Source: Lunularia cruciata
Taxonomy: Eukaryota; Streptophyta; Marchantiopsida; Lunulariales; Lunulariaceae
Reading direction: 5' to 3'
NCBI GenBank assembly: GCA_948567375.1
Contig: OX419757.1
Coordinates: 61,008,001-61,072,000 of the forward strand
Length of the DNA: 64,000 nucleotides
Part shown: positions 31,635 to 43,420 of the stretch, one piece after another
Position numbering within the stretch: position 1 is the first letter of the stretch
How the letters are laid out: every line of letters begins with the position of its first letter
Notes under the pieces: generated by a model
What the model was told of the DNA's origin: nothing
Database searches by the model: none
Seen by the model: the letters and a program-made list of their open reading frames with translations, nothing else
Translations under genes and position numbers: made by a program

Positions 31635-34600
31635 TGTGATAACCCGGCAAATATCACTTTTGCGGTAATCGGGTAAGTAAAGTTTGTTCCCGCATAGATA
31701 CGAGTCAAAAATATCCAAACACAAAGCAAAGTAACAATTTAGTTCTTCTTGGTTGCGTCTTTAATCTCTCAGGCAGAAACCACACCCAGAAGAGAGTAAC
31801 AAGCACTGATTCACAATCTTATCACAAATTCACACTTCTTAATCACAACTCCATCAAATCTTTCCAAACAATCTTGATTGTGATGATTCAGGCTCTCCCA
31901 AAAACGGCACTTCACTGCAAAATGACTTCGCCTCAGAATTGTGTTCCACCCCTCCACTGAAGGCACAACTTCCTCGATCAAAATTGCTTCACATCAACTT
32001 CGCACTGCACTCACAAAAGCAAAATACTACCAACACTACAATTCCTCTCAGATTTGTCAAGGCATTGCTTTGATTGCACTTCACTCAAGATCAAACACAC
32101 AGAATGAAGATCAAGGTTGTGGAATCCAACATCCAACAAGCACTCTGATTTGCACTTTGAATTTCTCCAAACACTCACAAACACAATTGCAAAGTTGATA
32201 CTCGGAATCAAGCTCAAGCAACAAGCACTGCTTCACAACACTTTGCTTTATCTATTCTCAAAAATAATGAGCACTGAACAACATTTTCCTACGAATGCCA
32301 CTCTTAAATAGTGAAGCAATCGATAGTTCTAACAACTATACCGTTCTACCACAACTGTTCTAACCTGCAGATCCGAAATGACAATGCACCTCTTCATATC
32401 TACCTCTTCAAATCTCAAATTGGTTACTAATCCGATCTGATGTCTACTTCTTCCTTGGCTTTCAAACCCGAACCCGAAGTAATCTTTCTTCCTACTATCT
32501 TTGCCTCGGGTTTCAGATCTTCTACTTCTTCTACCAATTCCAGCAATTCTCTTTCCTGATATGAAATTTCACTAGTGGGTAATCTATCTAACTCCTTATC
32601 TCCTGACCCACTCTTCTCTAATGTCTTTGATGGCAACTCCGAAGACATTTGGACTCCTATGTTATCTACTTTAGGTTTTGCTTTAACATCTTTCTGAAGT
32701 TTTTCTAGCTCTATCTTCACTAAGTCTAATCTAATGGAAATGTTATCCTCTACTTCCAACACCTTCCTATCTACACGAGTTCTTAATTTTATTAACAAGG
32801 CATTCATCTCCGTGTCCTTTGCTTGTCTTTGCCTCGTCTCTTGCACCAACAACTTCAACTCGTGCAGACGTGCTTCTTCAATTCAAACGCTGGCTTCTGT
32901 ACTTAACATCGCGTTCACTCTGAGGATTATCTCCTTCAATGGCTCCAATCTTGTCTTCCTCTCTCATTCCCGATCTGCAAGCCATTCCTCTCTGTACATT
33001 GCCAACTCTTCTTTGAACTCGGCTTTCACCGCTTCCTTCTCTTTCTCCTTCTGTTCAACCTTCTCTTCTTGATTACGAAGTAACTCTCGTAATCTCTCTT
33101 CTTCTCTATATCTTGCAGCGAACTCTTGTTGCCAGAGTTGCTTCTTCTCCTCCATACTTTCCATCACTCTATCAAGCTCTTGATCCTTCGATGCTATCCT
33201 CGCCATAGCATGGATAAGCTCTACTCTTGAATCAGCAAACTGCTGCTTCAAGATTTTGGTTTCAGCTACCTGTCTTTCCCTTGCGATATCACTCTTCCTT
33301 GCAAGATCCTCTCGATAGATCACTTCTCTCTTCAGGTCTTTGATTACCTAACTTCTCTCGACTGCCTCCGCTCGCAATACTTCTCTCTCCTCCTCACCTT
33401 GGGTTACACTCCTCCTCAACTCTGAGTTCTCTTCTTCTAATCTTGCTACCACCTGTAGTACAGTCTTTACATCGGGACAAGTCGACTGCATCTCCTTCTT
33501 CTTCTGCTCCAACTTTACTAGCAGTAGGCACACTACCTCTCGCAGGTACTCCACTCCATCACTGGCAACTTCTTCCTCCCACGGAGGGGTCTCTCTTCTC
33601 TCCTCGTGTTCTCCCGATACTCGCCTTCTTCTCTGGAGTCTTCGTATCGGGATTGATGCCTCACTGCCCGAGCTTTCTTCTACCTCTGTTTTCACTCAAC
33701 TTGGTCCCGCCTCACACTTTGCCTTATGTCGCGAGCGAACTCCTTGCTGCACTGCAATCTTCTTCTCCTCTAGCACCGGTACTTTGTCTTCCAGCGCTGT
33801 ATTGTCTTCGGCTTCTACCTCGGCCTGCACTTCTTCTTCGTATTCTTCAGCCATTGGCGCCGAGGTCATTTCTCTACCATCCTCACTATCACTGCTCATA
33901 TCTCTGCTCTGCATTGTAAGCTCAAGTTCCTCCTCATGCTCCGAGTCCTCCGTCTTGAGCTCGGCCTCGCCTTTTGAGTCTTCATCTTCTGACTCAATTA
34001 CCACCATTCCTCGCCTTGGGTTACTTTTCTGCATCTTCCAAGGTTTCTTATTTTCTTTGGCTTCTACTTGCCGAGTCCTCTTCTTCGTCGGGGTACTTAC
34101 TATGACCTCCACATTTTTCCGTCTTCATGTAGTAATCGTTTGTGCTCCAAATTTGCAAAATGTATTGCTACTCCTCAACATTGACCTCCTTTCGCACATC
34201 TGGATGGAAGTGCGACACCATCCGATTCCGCTTCGCCGAGTTCAGCAAATTGAGCCTGAGGTAGAAATGCGCTGCAAACGGCACAATATAATGTGGAGGC
34301 GACTTATCCCACAGATTCCACACCATCGCCTCGTTCTCTTGTGAAAACACCTCGCCCAATTAATTGGTTCTCATGCAAACAATTTGTGAAAGAACACCGC
34401 TTGGTGTTTCATCACATATGTTGTTCTCTCCGGCTTCAAGATTGCCATCAAAGCACTCACAATTCCTCTCTTGACAAGGTCTTTATAACTTTCTACCTTG
34501 TACCCATTCTTTGTTCTCTTTGACGAGAAGGCATCTCTCACCTCTTGAGTTTCTTGGGCTATCTCTCCTTTCCCCAAGAACGTGGCTCCCTGCTCCGAGC

Positions 34601-35407
34601 CTGCCTCCTTCCCGAGTACGAGTCTCCAATCCGACTCTGTCCAGCGAGCAAGATTTCCTCTCTTCCCTTCTTCCTTGGGTCCATCAAGACACTTACTCTT
34701 GATGATTTCTGTCATGAATCCTAGAAAACTTACGTTCCAGTTCCATGCCAGAAATATGATCCAAAGTCGGCTCAAGACTTCGATCCTCGCTACTACATCT
34801 AATCTTTGAATTGCATGATTTCTCACTATGAATTCGGAGTTCTTCTTTCCTCCTCCCATCTCTTCTGCTTTCTCACTTTCTCTCGATTTCACTCTCACGA
34901 CTTCTCCCTTGCGCACTAACATGAGCTCAACTCTATTTCCCTTTCCCCGATCACCTGCAAGATGACTCCTCAATGGCAAAGGAAATTTGCTCGATATTTC
35001 GTCGTTGCAGTTTCAATTTTTATAGAGTTGCATTTCTTTGTCTTCCGTCACTTCAAGTTTCTACCGAGAAATCACACCTCCGGCATGCACCTGTCACCGT
35101 CAATCAACCTTTGCGCATATGAGCCGCCAGTTTTGAAACAGCCCCTTCTTGAATTTCTCGCCCTAACAAAAGGTTGTTAGACTGTCTTTGCTCGAGTTGA
35201 GCTCCCCTCGATCCGAAGACAATTTACTTTGTATTGTATGCTGACAAGGCATTTTCGAGTACTTCGCCTTATGACCCGAAGTCACTTTACTTTGGGTTTC
35301 AACCTGAAGACTCTTTTCTTTGCCTTCTTTGGCCATACAGGCGCAATCCGACTTCTCTATACACTTCTTCTCCTTTATTCTGAAAAAACAAAAATGTGGG
35401 CACCACA
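31635..35407 (-). repeat. 3' LTR of H (3773 bp)
   Basis: Element-sense start TGTGGTGCCCACATTTTTG at 35407, end GGGTTATCACA at 31635. It is preceded by a polypurine tract, GAGGGAGGGGGTA. It matches the 5' LTR over its whole length. Confidence 0.95.
32427..34979 (-). pseudogene. Coiled-coil ORF inside the 3' LTR of H (broken)
   Basis: In element sense the LTR holds a chain of open pieces (34979-34371, 34112-33696, 33695-33348, 33323-32964, 32858-32427). The order of features is a basic Lys/Arg-rich start, a folded-looking part (WTESDWRLVLGKEAGS, SYKDLVKRGIVSALMAILKP), a Glu/Asp/Ser-rich acidic stretch, and then about 400 residues with strong coiled-coil character (ARLEEENSELRR, EEERLRELLRNQEEK). 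The total is on the order of 850 codons. Stops sit at different places from the 5' LTR copy: at about 34370 this LTR has TGA where the other has GGA. That suggests an ancestral open frame. No known domain was recognised. Confidence 0.6.
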
Positions 35408-35425
35408 TACCCCCTCCCTCAAATG
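35408..35425 (-). other. Polypurine tract of H
   Basis: In element sense GAGGGAGGGGGTA stands directly before the LTR start TGTGGTG; it would prime plus-strand DNA synthesis. Confidence 0.8.
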
Positions 35426-35459
35426 TGAGCATCCCCGCGAACATAGATCTTGGGTGCTT

Positions 35460-37157
35460 TAGAAACTTTTGAGTCTATGGTCCAATATCTCCGAACTCTC
35501 CACCCATTTACTCAAGTGGCAAAAGGATTACCTTCCAAGTCGACGAGCTGCATGGATCCATTTTCATAAAGATGAAGAACTCGATAGGGACCCATCCATC
35601 TCAAATGCAACTTGCCTGGAAAAAATATTTGGCGATTGTCATATAACAAAACCAAATCCCCTTCTCGTACAGTCACAGGCTTGATTCTCTTATCGTGCCT
35701 GACTTTTCTCTGTGCTTGTACTTCTTTCGTGGTTTGCATTGCATCGTCTCTTTTCTCTTTTAACCACATTAGTTGATGAATCCAAAGATCCTGACTTTCT
35801 TCTTCCGACATTTGTTCTTTGCACAAAACCCGATATGTCGCAACTTCAAATTCAACTAGCAGTATGGGATGCAAGCCATATGTCAAGAAGTATGGAGTTT
35901 GTTTGGTTGTTATCTTCTCTATCGTTCGATATGCCCACAACGCGGCTGGTAATTTTGTATCCCAATCATAGGCATAATTGACAGTCACCTTATTCAAAAT
36001 TTTACAAAGTAACCCATTCGCCCTTTCCATATAAGCCATTTGCTTGTGGGTTGTAAGGAGTTGTCTTCCGATGTTTAATCTGAAAGTACTTGGTTAACGC
36101 CTCCATTACTGAGTTCAAAAAATGTGTGCCTTGATCACTGACCAATTCCAAAGGACACCCATATCGGGAGATGGTGTTTCAAAAGAAAAATTCCGCCACC
36201 TTTTCAACATCATCTATGCAAGTTGCTTCTGCTTCGACCATCTTGGTAGCATAGTCAGTGCAGACCAAAATGTAGCACTTTCTTGTGACTCGGGTCACTG
36301 GTTGAATGGGACCCACAAAATCAATCCCCCATTTCTCAAATGGGGCCAAGGGCAAAATTGGTCTCAAAGGCCATTGGGAAGTAGCTGTCGGCTTCCCCGT
36401 TCTCTGACAAGCATCACAGCTTCGGATATGAGCATGTACATCTTTGTACATTGTAGGCCACCAATACCCTGCCGAAAGAATTTTCTTTACAGTATTCTTC
36501 AGAGCATAGTGTCCTCCCAATGCCTCGGAGTGTAAAGATTTAGTTACTCCTCCTACTTCATATGACTCCAAGCATTGCCAAAGTACTTCGTCTTCGCCCA
36601 TCTTAAATAAAATGTTGTGTTTAAGCTGGCACGGCCCCATTTTCTTGAGAAAGACTACCCGCTGTTCCGGGTCCATCCCCTCAAGACACTGGAGAGTATT
36701 CAGATAATTATATTCAGCTGCATACCTTGTACTTTGCATTGCTGATAAGTGATACAACTGTTTGTCAAGGAACCAATCGTCAATTTCCCACTCCTGGTCT
36801 TGAGTTTCTAACCTGGACAGGAAGTCCGCATTTGAATGCGAAGCTCCCTTCCTTACTTGTACAGTATACGTGAACTCTTGTAATAACAAGATCCATCTTG
36901 CAATTCGTCCTGATAAATCTGCCTTCTTGACTAAATGTTGCAATGCGTAATGGTCAACATAGAAGACAAACTCATACCCCAACAAATAATAACGAAATTT
37001 CTTGCAGGCATACACCATTCCGAGTGCTTCTCTTTTAGTTGTTGAATAGTTATTTTCAGAAACTGAAAGTTGTTGGCTGGCATAATACACCGGGTAATCC
37101 TTCTTCTTCTCATCCTTCTGACTTAAGACGACTCCGATGGCCATGGACAAAGTGTCC
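35460..37157 (-). pseudogene. Element H RNase H end, integrase and C-terminus
   Basis: The part after F1 starts in RNase H (LSMAIGVVLSQKDEKKKDYPVYYASQQLS, split here by the F1 site; DHYALQHLVKKADLSGRI). The integrase has HSEALGGHYAL, SCDACQRTG, GIDFVGP and ELVSDQGTHF. A frameshift near 36030 separates this from the last third (MERANGLLCKILNKV, EGDLVLLYDNRQIFFPG, GPYRVLHLYENG), which carries the catalytic Glu. No chromodomain follows. Together with the Asp-type primer this fits a non-chromoviral plant lineage. Confidence 0.8.
37154..37157. repeat. Target-site duplication of F1, left (GTCC)
   Basis: Identical to 44960-44963. It is four bases long if the LTRs are taken as TGTGAGCC...GTTACA on the plus strand. 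Confidence 0.8.
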
Positions 37158-37836
37158 TGTGAGCCGGCCTGTCTCTCACTCAGGATGAACCTCTGATGGC
37201 TATTATGGTAGCGCACCATGGACTAAGAAGGCAAGGAACCCCAACTCCATCATACTCCTCCAAGGCTAACACTCCAAGACTCAAGACATTGCTCACTAGA
37301 GAACTCAATGAGAGAGAGATAGTTGCAAATGAAAGGATGATGAGTACCTCCTCACTCCTTGTTTATATACTTGTGAAATAGTTACGTACCAAAGTTACTA
37401 ATTACCGTAGTAACTCAAGTTACTAGACTAAAAGTCAAGTAAAGTCAAAAAGTAGAAAGGAATATCCATTCACATGGGCATATTCCCCTTATCTTGACCC
37501 AACCACTAAAGCAAGGATTCCTTCACATGGGCTATCCTTGGACTAAAGAAGAATCCAAAACAAAAAGGCTTGCGGGCCCAAGAGTTCTCAACTCTTTCCC
37601 CAAAGCCAAACACCTAGGAATAATACCAAGTCAACACACTAAAATCCAAAATAGTGGTGCTCATCTTTTCTACTTCCTCTAAAGTAAGGTCCCATCTATC
37701 TTAGCTATGACTAACTTTAGCTAACCATGACTAATATAGAACCATCCTTTATCTCTATATAAATAATATCTCTTAAGTACTTGTAATACCAAGCTAAATA
37801 TCACAATACCACACACATGCACAAATGGGTGTTACA
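37158..37836 (-). repeat. 3' LTR of F1 (679 bp)
   Basis: Element sense: TGTAACACCCATTTGTGC at 37836 to GCCGGCTCACA at 37158. It is preceded by a short purine tract, GGGGGTAAA. Confidence 0.95.
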
Positions 37837-37884
37837 TTTACCCCCGGACTAAGTTTTCACTTTGTCCTCAAAGTGAAGGTCTCT

Positions 37885-40800
37885 CTACCTTCTATGGTAC
37901 ATCTTCAACTTATCATGGTTAATCCTATCAATGTGTCTTCCTCCCAACTCCTTGAGATCATAGGTGTAATTGCCCCACACCTTCTCTACTATGAAAGGTC
38001 CAAAGTACTTAGGCAAAAACTTCTTTTGCACTCTCTTGAATCGAATGGAATCAAACAACATTACCCAATCACCTTCTTTGAAAGGCTCCACCTTCTTCTT
38101 GCCTTGCCTCTTGTCATAGCTCTCCTTTTGTTTCCTTTGGGCTTGCTCCACTCGAACCATAGCAACTGCTCTTGCCTCTTCCAACTCCATGAGTTGATCC
38201 TTCCTTGACTTCCCTGCATCACTTCCTTGTGCTTTCTTCAATCTCCTATGAATGCTTTGGAAGGTAGGAAGATCAAAGTGAATAGGTAAGGTAGACTCAA
38301 TACCATACACCAATTGGAATGGAGAATATCCAGTGGAAGTCTTCATGGTTGTCCTATACTCCCACAAAACTGCATGAATCCTCTTGTCCCAATGATGTTT
38401 AGCCCCCTCCATTTCTGCATCTTTGGCCAACATCATGCACAAGGTCTGATTGGTTCTCTCTGCCAAGCCATTGGAATTTGGCTTATAGGATGTAGTTACT
38501 CTATGTGTGATAGAGAAATGTCGTAGCATGGCTGTAGTAATGCTTCCTGTAAACTCTCCTCCTCTATCAGAAACCAACTCCAAAGGGCATCCAAACCTAG
38601 TGATAATGCGTTCATAAAGAAATCTACCCACTTCATCTTCATTCTTGTCCCTCAATGGTCTAGCCTCAACCCACTTGGTAAGGTAATCAGTAACTACCAC
38701 AATGTACCGATTGTTCCTTGGGGTTCTATTGAGAGGTCCTACAAAATCAATTCCCCACTTCTCAAAAGGTCCTAGCAATGGAATTGATCTAAGTGGTGGA
38801 GTGGATGTAGACTTTCTAGCAAAAGCTTGACAAACATGACAAGTTTTGCAATAATCAAGACAATCCTTGAAAATCCCTCTCCAATGGTAACCTGCATCTA
38901 GAATCTTGAAAGCAGTCACCTTTCCTGCAAAGTGTCCTCCACATACTAAACCTTCATGAAACTCCTTTATGAGTAGGATAGACTCTTCCTTACCCACTGC
39001 TCTTCGAAGTAGACCATCTGCTCCTTGGTGAAAAAGAATATCCTCCACCATTGTGTAAGGTCTAGATCTTGCTGCAAGGGCCTTCCTCTCCCTAGCATGC
39101 ATCCCTTCTGGATAGTTACCTCTTGTCACAAAATCCACAATCTCCTTGTACTCCATTGGAATCTCTTGAGTGACTGAGATTGTCATGAGCTCCTCATCCG
39201 GGAAGGAATCATCTACTGGCTCATCTCCATCATGATCATAGGCTCTAGATAACAAATCAGCATTTGCATGTTTCTTTCCTGGCCTATCCTCAATTGTGTA
39301 GTCATACTCTGACAAGAGTATCATCCACCTTGCTAGTCTCCCTTCAACATTAGGCTTGTTGAAGATGTACTTCAAAGCCTTGTGATCCGTGACAATTGTG
39401 GCTTTCCCTCCAATCAAGTAGTGTCTAAACTTCTTGAGACCAAAGATCACTGCCAACCCTTCTCTCTCTGTGACAGAGTAGTTCTTCTCTGCTGAAACCA
39501 TCTGCCTACTAGCATAAGCTATTGGATGATCATGCCCATCTTGGTCTAATTGACTAAGAGTGCATCCTATAGCTACATTAGAAGCATCAGTGTAGAGGAT
39601 GAAAGGCTTACTCCAATCAGGTTTAGCAAGAATTGGAGCTACAACAAGGGATTGCTTGAGCTCCTCAAAAGCTTTGAGAGCCTCCTTGTCTTCCAAAATC
39701 ACCATGTAATCTACACCCTTCTTCATGTAGATGGTCAATGCATAAGCCTTGTTGGAAAATGAGAAGATGAACCTCCTATAGTACCCAACCATTCCCAAGA
39801 ATTGGCGTAACTTTGTCAAGCTTGAAGGGAATGGAAGGTCTGAGATTTTCCTCACCTTCTCAGGATCAACTGCTATTCCATCCTTGGAGATGATGTGCCC
39901 CAAAAGTAGACCTTCTTCACATCCAAAAATGCACTTCTCTGGGTTGAGTGATGCATTTGCCTCATCCAAGCGTTGCAAGACTTTGATTAGGTGCTCAAAG
40001 TGCTCCTCCTTGCTCCCATAGACACAAAAGTCATCAATGAAATCTCTCATAAATTTCCCAATGAAAGGTTCAAATACCTTGTTCATGAACCGTTGGAATG
40101 TGGCTGGAGCATTGCAAAGCCCAAAAGGCATGACCTTGAAAGCGTAAGTTCCCCAAGGTGTGGTGAATGTGGTGAGTTGTTGATGCTCTGGTGCAATCTT
40201 TATTTGGTTATATCCACTATAACCATCTCCAAAACTGTACCTCTCATGACCTGCAACCTCCTCCAAGATCTCATCAATGAATGGCAATGGGTAGTAGTCC
40301 TTCTTGGTAACAGCATTAAGCTTCTTGTAATCCACACATACCCGAAGCTTGCCATTCTTTTTCTTCACAATGACAATTGGAGACACCCATTCTGAATTCT
40401 CCACCTCAAAGATAAATCCAGCCTCCTTGAGCTTATCAATCTCCTCCTTCACAACCAAAGATATTGGTGGGCTAATGCGACGTTGCTTTTGGCGGATTGG
40501 TCTTGCATGTGACTCCATCTCTATCTTGTGCTCCTCCAAGGTGACTTCCTTCAAATCCTTGTAACTAAAAGCAAACACATGGATGAACTTGCGGAAAATC
40601 TCCTCAAATCTCACCTTCTCCTCCTTGGTAACATTTGGGCCATACTTGAGGGTAGATAACCTTCTCTCTACCTCCTCAAGTGTCAATGGTGATTTATCTG
40701 GGTCCTTCAAAACCTCTGGCTTAGGTGCAAAATCCATAGCACACAAGGGATACACATCTGAATCAGATTCAGATTCATCTTCCTCCGTGGAAGTCTCCTC

Positions 40801-42711
40801 TTCCATGCTTGTGTCCACACCTGAAGCTCCTTCTTCAGAATCTGATTCCCAATAATTAGAAGATGGGGTATCTGAATGTGAAGTGTTGGTGGTGTTAGTC
40901 ATAGGAATAGTGACTCTATGGTTTGATGGCCCAATCCTCAAGTACCCTTTGTGCCATCGATCAGTTGTGTGTGCTGCTCTCAACCATGGCCTCCCAAGAA
41001 GTAAGTCATAGCTTGAATCCTTCAAGACTTGGAAAGTCATGAGATTTTGAACTCCCATAACTGAAACTACCACCTTATCCATCACCCCTACTGGTCGAAC
41101 TTGTTGCTTGTTTGCCATGCTCACCACAAATGTTGAAGGTCTTGAGGGTATCATACCCAACTTCTTCATCAACCTTTCTGACATGGCATTCACTGCTGAT
41201 CCTCCATCAACCAATGCATCCTTGATGTTGTGACCATTCACTCTCACATCAATCTTGGAGGCATATTCACAAGCCTCCCATGGTGCTGGCTTGGCATCCA
41301 CCACCCCCATTGATACTGGAACTTTTGCCTTCTTCTTCTTTTTGCTCCTTGTAGAACTCAAACCACCTCTAAGCTCCTTTCTCAAGGTAGGGTTCAAAGC
41401 AATTAATTGGCCCACTGTGATGTTAGCCTTGTGACTACCAACATCCTCCAACACATTGTAGTTCCATTGTTGCTTTGAGATCAAGAAGTCCTCCATCCCC
41501 AACTTCTTCCTTGGAGTCTTTGTTGTTGATGGTGTTGAGGTGCGAGTGCTCCTAGTAGACATAGGAGTATCCTTGCTTGAAGTAAATCCTTGAGAAGAGT
41601 GAACATCCTCTGCAAAACGAGCTCTCTTCTTCTCTTGTGCCAAAAGCTCCAAATTAAGACCCTTGGAGTTTGAGCACTCTCCCTTCTCATACTTGCTCTC
41701 AACCACATCTATGGATGCTATCCCCTTACCTTTGTTGGGATTAGGAGCCACTTGGGTTTCACTACCTCCCTCTTTCCCTCTATTGGCTCCCTCATAACCC
41801 CTTCCTCCATGGTAAGTGGAATTTGGGCAATTCCTTTGGATATGGCCTCTTCCTCCACAACCAAAACAATTTCTATCATTGAAATTGTTGGCTGGTTGGC
41901 CTCCTCTATATGGATAGTTTCCATAACTCCTAGGTCCTCTCCCTACATTCTGATCCACCTCTCTCTTCTCCCATAGTTGCACCACATTGATCTTGAGATC
42001 CGCAAGTTGTTCTGTGATGGTTTGGAGTGGATCTTTTGGTGGAGGTGCAAGAATTGGAGCAACTACTACTTGTGGTGCAACCCTTGTCACCAAAGTATCA
42101 GAAGTTCCACCATACTTGTAGCCTTGAGGAGGATGCACAACCTCCTTCACCACCAAATCACTCTCATCCCCTTCCAAACTCTCCTCCATACGAATTGCGA
42201 TCTTGATAGCTTCAACCTTGGAAGAAGGTTTCTCATATCTCACCTTGCTTCTAATTTGTGGTCTCAATCCTCCCAAAAAATTCTTGGTGAGCATGGCCCC
42301 TATGCCAATCATTGTAGTCTCCACATCATCCCCACCCTTCCTCAACACTATGCGAAATCTGGACTCCAACTTTTCCACTCTTTCCACATAGACCCTCACT
42401 TTCTCTCCATCTCCTTGCTTGAGAAATGTAACCTCACTCATCAATCTCTCATAACTCTCATCAGGAAGAAAGTTCTCAATGAGTGCTGAAGTCAAAGTCT
42501 CCCAAGACTCCTCTTCCCCCTCTCTCCTCTCTCTCTTTTGGTATTCTGACTCATACCATGTAAGTGCTGCATCCTCAAAGAAATCTGGTAATAATGAGGC
42601 CCACTCATTCTTCCTCCTCTCATTGTTTCCTATGCAAGCTCTCTTGAAGTCTCTCACAAAGGCCTCCACATCTTCTCCATCCTTGCCAAAGAAAACCGGA
42701 AGTTTCCCCAT
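37885..42711 (-). CDS. F1 gag-pol polyprotein, 1608 codons, intact
   Basis: A single frame from ATG (42711) to the stop at 37885. Gag covers about residues 1-330, with a CCHC knuckle at C282, C285, H290 and C295. The protease has DGGSAVNAM, with D502 in a DGG variant of the usual D(S/T)G. Reverse transcriptase is at about 755-945, with FIDD at 891-894. RNase H follows from YTDAS (D1042), with TDHKAL near 1108. Integrase has H1252, H1260, C1291 and C1294, then D1322, D1382 and E1418 (D-x35-E). The C-terminal module has FGPFIVEKV and no chromodomain. Gag and pol share one frame, so no frameshift is needed. F3 carries a near-identical copy. Confidence 0.95.
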   Translation of the reverse strand: MGKLPVFFGKDGEDVEAFVRDFKRACIGNNERRKNEWASLLPDFFEDAALTWYESEYQKRERREGEEESWETLTSALIENFLPDESYERLMSEVTFLKQGDGEKVRVYVERVEKLESRFRIVLRKGGDDVETTMIGIGAMLTKNFLGGLRPQIRSKVRYEKPSSKVEAIKIAIRMEESLEGDESDLVVKEVVHPPQGYKYGGTSDTLVTRVAPQVVVAPILAPPPKDPLQTITEQLADLKINVVQLWEKREVDQNVGRGPRSYGNYPYRGGQPANNFNDRNCFGCGGRGHIQRNCPNSTYHGGRGYEGANRGKEGGSETQVAPNPNKGKGIASIDVVESKYEKGECSNSKGLNLELLAQEKKRARFAEDVHSSQGFTSSKDTPMSTRSTRTSTPSTTKTPRKKLGMEDFLISKQQWNYNVLEDVGSHKANITVGQLIALNPTLRKELRGGLSSTRSKKKKKAKVPVSMGVVDAKPAPWEACEYASKIDVRVNGHNIKDALVDGGSAVNAMSERLMKKLGMIPSRPSTFVVSMANKQQVRPVGVMDKVVVSVMGVQNLMTFQVLKDSSYDLLLGRPWLRAAHTTDRWHKGYLRIGPSNHRVTIPMTNTTNTSHSDTPSSNYWESDSEEGASGVDTSMEEETSTEEDESESDSDVYPLCAMDFAPKPEVLKDPDKSPLTLEEVERRLSTLKYGPNVTKEEKVRFEEIFRKFIHVFAFSYKDLKEVTLEEHKIEMESHARPIRQKQRRISPPISLVVKEEIDKLKEAGFIFEVENSEWVSPIVIVKKKNGKLRVCVDYKKLNAVTKKDYYPLPFIDEILEEVAGHERYSFGDGYSGYNQIKIAPEHQQLTTFTTPWGTYAFKVMPFGLCNAPATFQRFMNKVFEPFIGKFMRDFIDDFCVYGSKEEHFEHLIKVLQRLDEANASLNPEKCIFGCEEGLLLGHIISKDGIAVDPEKVRKISDLPFPSSLTKLRQFLGMVGYYRRFIFSFSNKAYALTIYMKKGVDYMVILEDKEALKAFEELKQSLVVAPILAKPDWSKPFILYTDASNVAIGCTLSQLDQDGHDHPIAYASRQMVSAEKNYSVTEREGLAVIFGLKKFRHYLIGGKATIVTDHKALKYIFNKPNVEGRLARWMILLSEYDYTIEDRPGKKHANADLLSRAYDHDGDEPVDDSFPDEELMTISVTQEIPMEYKEIVDFVTRGNYPEGMHARERKALAARSRPYTMVEDILFHQGADGLLRRAVGKEESILLIKEFHEGLVCGGHFAGKVTAFKILDAGYHWRGIFKDCLDYCKTCHVCQAFARKSTSTPPLRSIPLLGPFEKWGIDFVGPLNRTPRNNRYIVVVTDYLTKWVEARPLRDKNEDEVGRFLYERIITRFGCPLELVSDRGGEFTGSITTAMLRHFSITHRVTTSYKPNSNGLAERTNQTLCMMLAKDAEMEGAKHHWDKRIHAVLWEYRTTMKTSTGYSPFQLVYGIESTLPIHFDLPTFQSIHRRLKKAQGSDAGKSRKDQLMELEEARAVAMVRVEQAQRKQKESYDKRQGKKKVEPFKEGDWVMLFDSIRFKRVQKKFLPKYFGPFIVEKVWGNYTYDLKELGGRHIDRINHDKLKMYHRR

Positions 42712-42946
42712 CTTAACCCCTCACTATCTTTCTTTTCTCTTAATTTTTTTTTTCTCTTTTCTTTTCTCTCACTCTATTACTAATAGAGTATATACATGAC
42801 TAACACCATCTGAGAATAATCCACTCTAGGGAACACAAAAGGTTCAGGTTGCTCCAAGATTTCTATAGCAACATCAAATCCTAGAGTGCATATTAATCTA
42901 ACTCTCATGGATAGTTTATCCATAAGTTGAAAGATTATCTCCATCA

Positions 42947-43420
42947 CTAATCTTGAGAACTAGCTGATGAAGGTGGTAGTATTTCTGTAGCTGTACTAAG
43001 ACTCTCTCCAAGATCCTTCACCAAAGTTTCCAAAAGTGCTTTTACTCCACTACACTCATGTCCTTTTGGAAGTCCTTCAACTCCACAAACCTCACACAAC
43101 TCCTTGGTCTTAGATCTTCTCCCTCCCAATCTTGGTGAAGAAGGTCCAACATGCAAACCCAAGTCAAGTAAGCCTCTCCTTTCCCTCAATCTCTTGCTCT
43201 CAAAGGTTAATGGACATGAACTTGCCTTATGTCCCTTCTCTCCACATAGAAAGCACTTAGACTCACTCTTTCCTCCAAGTGGTGTAGGTTTTTGGATCCT
43301 CTCAACACTCTCTTCAAATTCTATTGTAAACTCTCTTTTCCTCAAATCCACCCCTACAATCACCTCAAACCCTTGGGGAACCTTGCATAATCTCAATTTC
43401 CACTCTTGATGACCCTCCAT
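42947..43420 (-). CDS. F1 extra ORF upstream of gag: small zinc-knuckle protein (157 codons)
   Basis: The first ATG of the frame is at 43420 (MEGHQEWKLRLCKVP). It has a CCHC knuckle, CFLCGEKGHKASSC (CX2CX4HX4C), and a second cluster, CEVCGVEGLPKGHEC. The N-terminal part (GFEVIVGVDLRKREFTIEFEE) looks beta-rich. The C-terminus is Ser-rich. It is separate from gag-pol by about 235 bp and is conserved without a break in F3 (60123-60596). An extra ORF upstream of gag is known from Ogre/Tat-type elements, but a link to those was not tested. Possible roles are RNA binding or chaperoning; this is inference. Confidence 0.7.
   Translation of the reverse strand: MEGHQEWKLRLCKVPQGFEVIVGVDLRKREFTIEFEESVERIQKPTPLGGKSESKCFLCGEKGHKASSCPLTFESKRLRERRGLLDLGLHVGPSSPRLGGRRSKTKELCEVCGVEGLPKGHECSGVKALLETLVKDLGESLSTATEILPPSSASSQD

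Noticed and set aside
32734-33072. Plus-strand ORF of 112 codons in the H 3' LTR
   Set aside because: Antisense of the coiled-coil frame, Ser/Phe-rich, typical of a shadow.
37196-37682. Small ORFs (61 and 62 codons) repeated in every F LTR
   Set aside because: They recur only because the LTR recurs; no start context or motif, and they run against the element sense.
37885-38200. Chromodomain at the end of the F1 polyprotein
   Set aside because: The C-terminus has the GPF-type module but no aromatic-cage pattern as in C; it ends soon after.
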